Positions 6,178 through 8,045 of a stretch of DNA of 8,045 nt are shown here, in pieces. The notes beneath the pieces are model-generated. The model ran no database searches. It was not told the DNA's origin and worked only from the letters and a program-made list of their open reading frames with translations. The translations under genes were made by a program, and so were the position numbers. Position 1 is the stretch's first letter. Every line of letters begins with the position of its first letter. The stretch is from Gemmatimonadota bacterium. GTDB taxonomy: Bacteria; Gemmatimonadota; Gemmatimonadetes; Longimicrobiales; Gaopeijiaceae. Location of the stretch: positions 1 to 8,045 of the forward strand of contig JAHHMJ010000640.1 in NCBI GenBank assembly GCA_018678395.1. The letters are read 5' to 3'.

Positions 6178-7644
6178 TCACGCTTCGCCGATCCGGGTCA
6201 CCCGGTAGCCGCCGCGACGCCGATCCCCCGCCCACAGTGCGGCGAAGATCAACGCCAGGATACCGCACAGCGGGGCGACGTACCGGAACGAGATGCGGCC
6301 CCCGTAGTTGTCGGCCGGACCGAGCACGGCGCCGGCTTCGTCGATCAGCGCCTCGGGGGCGCCGGACGCCTGGATCGCCCGCAGGGCGTTGGCCGTCTCG
6401 GGCGAGGGCAGGGCCCCTTGGGCGGCGAACCCGTCGAGGGCGGCGCTCACGGCGCCGACGGCAGACTGGTCGTCTTCGGCGGTCGAGCCGCCCAGCGTGG
6501 TCGCGGCGGTCTCGAGCAGTGCCGTCGTTTCGGCGACCGGAAGCCGGTCGTTGGCGTAGTCGTCCGCGATCGAGCCCATCGCCGGCGAGGTGATCAGGCC
6601 GACGGTCGCCATCCCCACCGTACCCATCAGGCCCAGTCCCAACGCGCCGCTCCGGGGCACCCGCTCGGACACGACGCCGAGCATCGTCGGCCAGAAGTAG
6701 CACACACCCACCGCGAACACCGTCGCCGCCGCGAAGGTGGCGGCGCCGGAGGCCGCGTAGCTGAGCCACGTCAACCCGGCGCCCGCCAGGATGGACGACG
6801 CCAGCAGGATGCCGGTCGGCGAGAGCTGTTCGACCACCGGGCCGGCGCGGTAGCGCAGCACGGCCATCAGTCCGTTGATCCACACGAGGACGAGGATGCC
6901 GGCCATGCCTCCCGCCTCCAGGACCGCCGGGACCCAGCGGTTCGGTCCGAGCTCGACCGAGGCCGTCATGGCCATGGCGATCAGCATGATCCACATGAGC
7001 GGCGTCCCGAAGGCCGCCTTGAAGCTCTCTCCCACACTGACTCCCGCCTGGACCCCTTCGGTCTCCGGGAACCGCTCGGTGAGCAGGAGGAAGCCGTAGA
7101 TGGCGGTCGGAATCAGGATCAGGCCGAGCTTCAACTGCCAGCTGCCGATGCCGATCTGATCGAGGCCGTAGGCGGCCAGCCCCCCGATCACCACGCCTCC
7201 CGGGAACCAGACGTGGAACTGGTTCAGCTTGACCGTCTTGTCGTCGGGGTAGAGGGTCGCGACCAGCGGGTTGCAGGCCGCCTCGACGAGCCCGTTCGCC
7301 ATGGCGATGACGAGGGCTCCGACGAACAATCCCCAGTAACCCGTCGCCAGGATCATCACCACGACCCCGGCCGCGTGCCCCAGGAACGACATGCGCAGCA
7401 GCGTGCGCATGCCGAGGGTGTCGCACAGCGGAGCGAAGACCAGCTGCGAGACGGCGAATCCCCAGAGGGCCGCGCCTCCGATCCAGCCGACCTGAAGGTT
7501 GGTGAGGACGAACTCCTGCTTGAGCGAGCCCATGATCGCCCCGACGGTCGCGAAGGCGACGGAGGTGGCGATCAGAGCGATGCAGCTGCCGAGGAAGAGG
7601 CGGTCGCGGCGGAGGTCGGACGGGGTTGCGGTCGTGGTGGCCAT
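6178..7644 (-). CDS. MFS sugar permease, FucP-like (FHS family), with enlarged loop between helices 11 and 12
   Basis: This 488-residue permease has twelve predicted helices, at roughly 18-38, 51-71, 82-100, 104-124, 145-165, 168-188, 213-230, 236-262, 275-296, 301-322, 334-357 and 453-471. NGLVEAACNP (117-126) in helix 4 lines up with the ETAANP-type motif of the fucose:proton symporter FucP, so E121 probably matches FucP's proton-coupling glutamate. This supports proton-driven sugar uptake across the inner membrane. The loop between helices 11 and 12 is about 95 residues (358-452), mostly acidic and Ala-rich, and should face the periplasm; ordinary MFS loops here are short. The start is ATG 7644, with no clear Shine-Dalgarno. 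It begins 35 bp after the gluconate-dehydrogenase-like gene and ends 13 bp before the oxidoreductase, consistent with one operon. The transporter family is firm. The substrate is inferred to be a sugar or sugar acid from family and neighbours. Confidence 0.92.
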   Translation of the reverse strand: MATTTATPSDLRRDRLFLGSCIALIATSVAFATVGAIMGSLKQEFVLTNLQVGWIGGAALWGFAVSQLVFAPLCDTLGMRTLLRMSFLGHAAGVVVMILATGYWGLFVGALVIAMANGLVEAACNPLVATLYPDDKTVKLNQFHVWFPGGVVIGGLAAYGLDQIGIGSWQLKLGLILIPTAIYGFLLLTERFPETEGVQAGVSVGESFKAAFGTPLMWIMLIAMAMTASVELGPNRWVPAVLEAGGMAGILVLVWINGLMAVLRYRAGPVVEQLSPTGILLASSILAGAGLTWLSYAASGAATFAAATVFAVGVCYFWPTMLGVVSERVPRSGALGLGLMGTVGMATVGLITSPAMGSIADDYANDRLPVAETTALLETAATTLGGSTAEDDQSAVGAVSAALDGFAAQGALPSPETANALRAIQASGAPEALIDEAGAVLGPADNYGGRISFRYVAPLCGILALIFAALWAGDRRRGGYRVTRIGEA

Positions 7645-7679
7645 CGGGTCGCGGACTCGGGGAGGAGGCGGGCGCTCGG

Positions 7680-8045
7680 TCAGGCGAGGCCCAGGTGTCG
7701 CAACACTTCAGCGGGTGGCGCTTCCCAGCGGGCGAGAGCGGTGTTGCCGACGTAGCCGATGTCGGCCATGCCCTCGTGGGTCGTGTAGAACGCGGTGGCC
7801 GTGAGATCGCGCATCTTGGCGAAGAAGCGCGCCGCCATGCGGTGTTCGGGTGCGGCCCGGCGAATCCAGCAGATGTCGTCGCAGATCGCCGTCTTCTCGG
7901 CGTCGGTGAGATCGCGGAACCGGCGCCCCTCGCCGAAGCGCGTCTCGGACTCCCGGTCGAGCCACACCAGACCTCCGCGAACCAGCACGAGGTCCGCGCG
8001 CTGGCCGTCGTAGGGTGCGCTCACCCACTCGTCGATGTAGTCGAC
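7680..8045 (-). CDS. Gluconate 2-dehydrogenase subunit 3 family protein, C-terminal part (5' end outside window)
   Basis: 121 residues are visible up to the TGA at 7680-7682. The frame stays open to the right edge, so the N-terminus is missing. An in-frame GTG at 8024 could start a shorter product, but the residues before it (YIDEW) fit the family's internal sequence, so I treat the gene as partial. Family members are usually about 180-240 residues with a Tat-type signal. Conserved features are the WLDRES segment (28-33), the RRFRDLT...EKTAICDDI helix region (41-58) and, near the end, FYTTHEG (86-92) and DIGYVGN (95-101). In characterised systems this small subunit partners a GMC flavoprotein and a cytochrome c to oxidise sugars in the periplasm, passing electrons to the respiratory chain. 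The partners would lie upstream, beyond the right edge. The downstream permease starts 35 bp later. Confidence 0.88.
   Translation of the reverse strand, partial: VDYIDEWVSAPYDGQRADLVLVRGGLVWLDRESETRFGEGRRFRDLTDAEKTAICDDICWIRRAAPEHRMAARFFAKMRDLTATAFYTTHEGMADIGYVGNTALARWEAPPAEVLRHLGLA

Noticed and set aside
6034..7755. 573-codon plus-strand open frame antisense to the MFS permease
   Set aside because: It is in register with the minus-strand codons and rich in Arg, Asp, Gly, His and Gln. The opposite strand encodes a clear twelve-helix permease.
7680..8024. Complete 114-residue gene starting at GTG 8024
   Set aside because: The frame stays open to the right edge, and residues before the GTG fit the Gluconate_2-dh3 family, whose members are longer and carry an export signal. 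A partial gene is more likely.

Overview
The window is GC-rich and densely coded. It holds seven protein genes, two of them cut by the window edges. There is no sign of rRNA, tRNA, CRISPR or insertion sequences. A secreted gluconate-2-dehydrogenase-subunit-3 type protein, a FucP-like sugar permease, a Gfo/Idh/MocA oxidoreductase and a small predicted lipoprotein followed by an acidic tail together suggest a GC-rich, didermic, probably aerobic heterotroph. My tentative guess is Gemmatimonadota or a similar phylum. This rests on protein style only and is not proven by the sequence.

Layout. (1) Positions 1-3290, minus strand: a membrane-anchored FMN/3Fe-4S glutamate synthase-like protein (1779-3290), then after 38 bp a type I ABC exporter half-transporter (1-1740) that runs off the left edge. 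(2) Positions 3291-3494: a 204-bp divergent intergenic region. It has a plausible plus-strand promoter, a small operator-like inverted repeat, and a short 5' leader whose pyrimidine and purine tracts can form mutually exclusive hairpins, one of which covers a very strong Shine-Dalgarno sequence. (3) Positions 3495-4976, plus strand: a two-gene unit of a predicted lipoprotein and a polytopic membrane protein resembling DUF4956. They are 9 bp apart, and the second gene's ribosome binding site overlaps the first gene's stop codon. (4) Positions 5001-8045, minus strand, convergent with unit 3: the C-terminal part of a gluconate 2-dehydrogenase subunit 3 family protein (runs off the right edge), a FucP-like MFS permease with a large extra loop, and a Gfo/Idh/MocA dehydrogenase, with gaps of 35 and 13 bp.

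How they may work together. Unit 4 reads as a sugar or sugar-derivative module: periplasmic oxidation by a flavoenzyme whose small subunit is seen here, import by the permease, and NAD(P)-dependent redox chemistry in the cytoplasm. Unit 1 pairs an amino-acid-metabolism type flavoenzyme with an exporter; the functional link is unknown. Unit 3 is the least characterised part: a surface lipoprotein co-translated with an uncharacterised membrane protein, behind a leader that may be regulated. It is the best candidate here for something undescribed, although the sequence alone gives no function.
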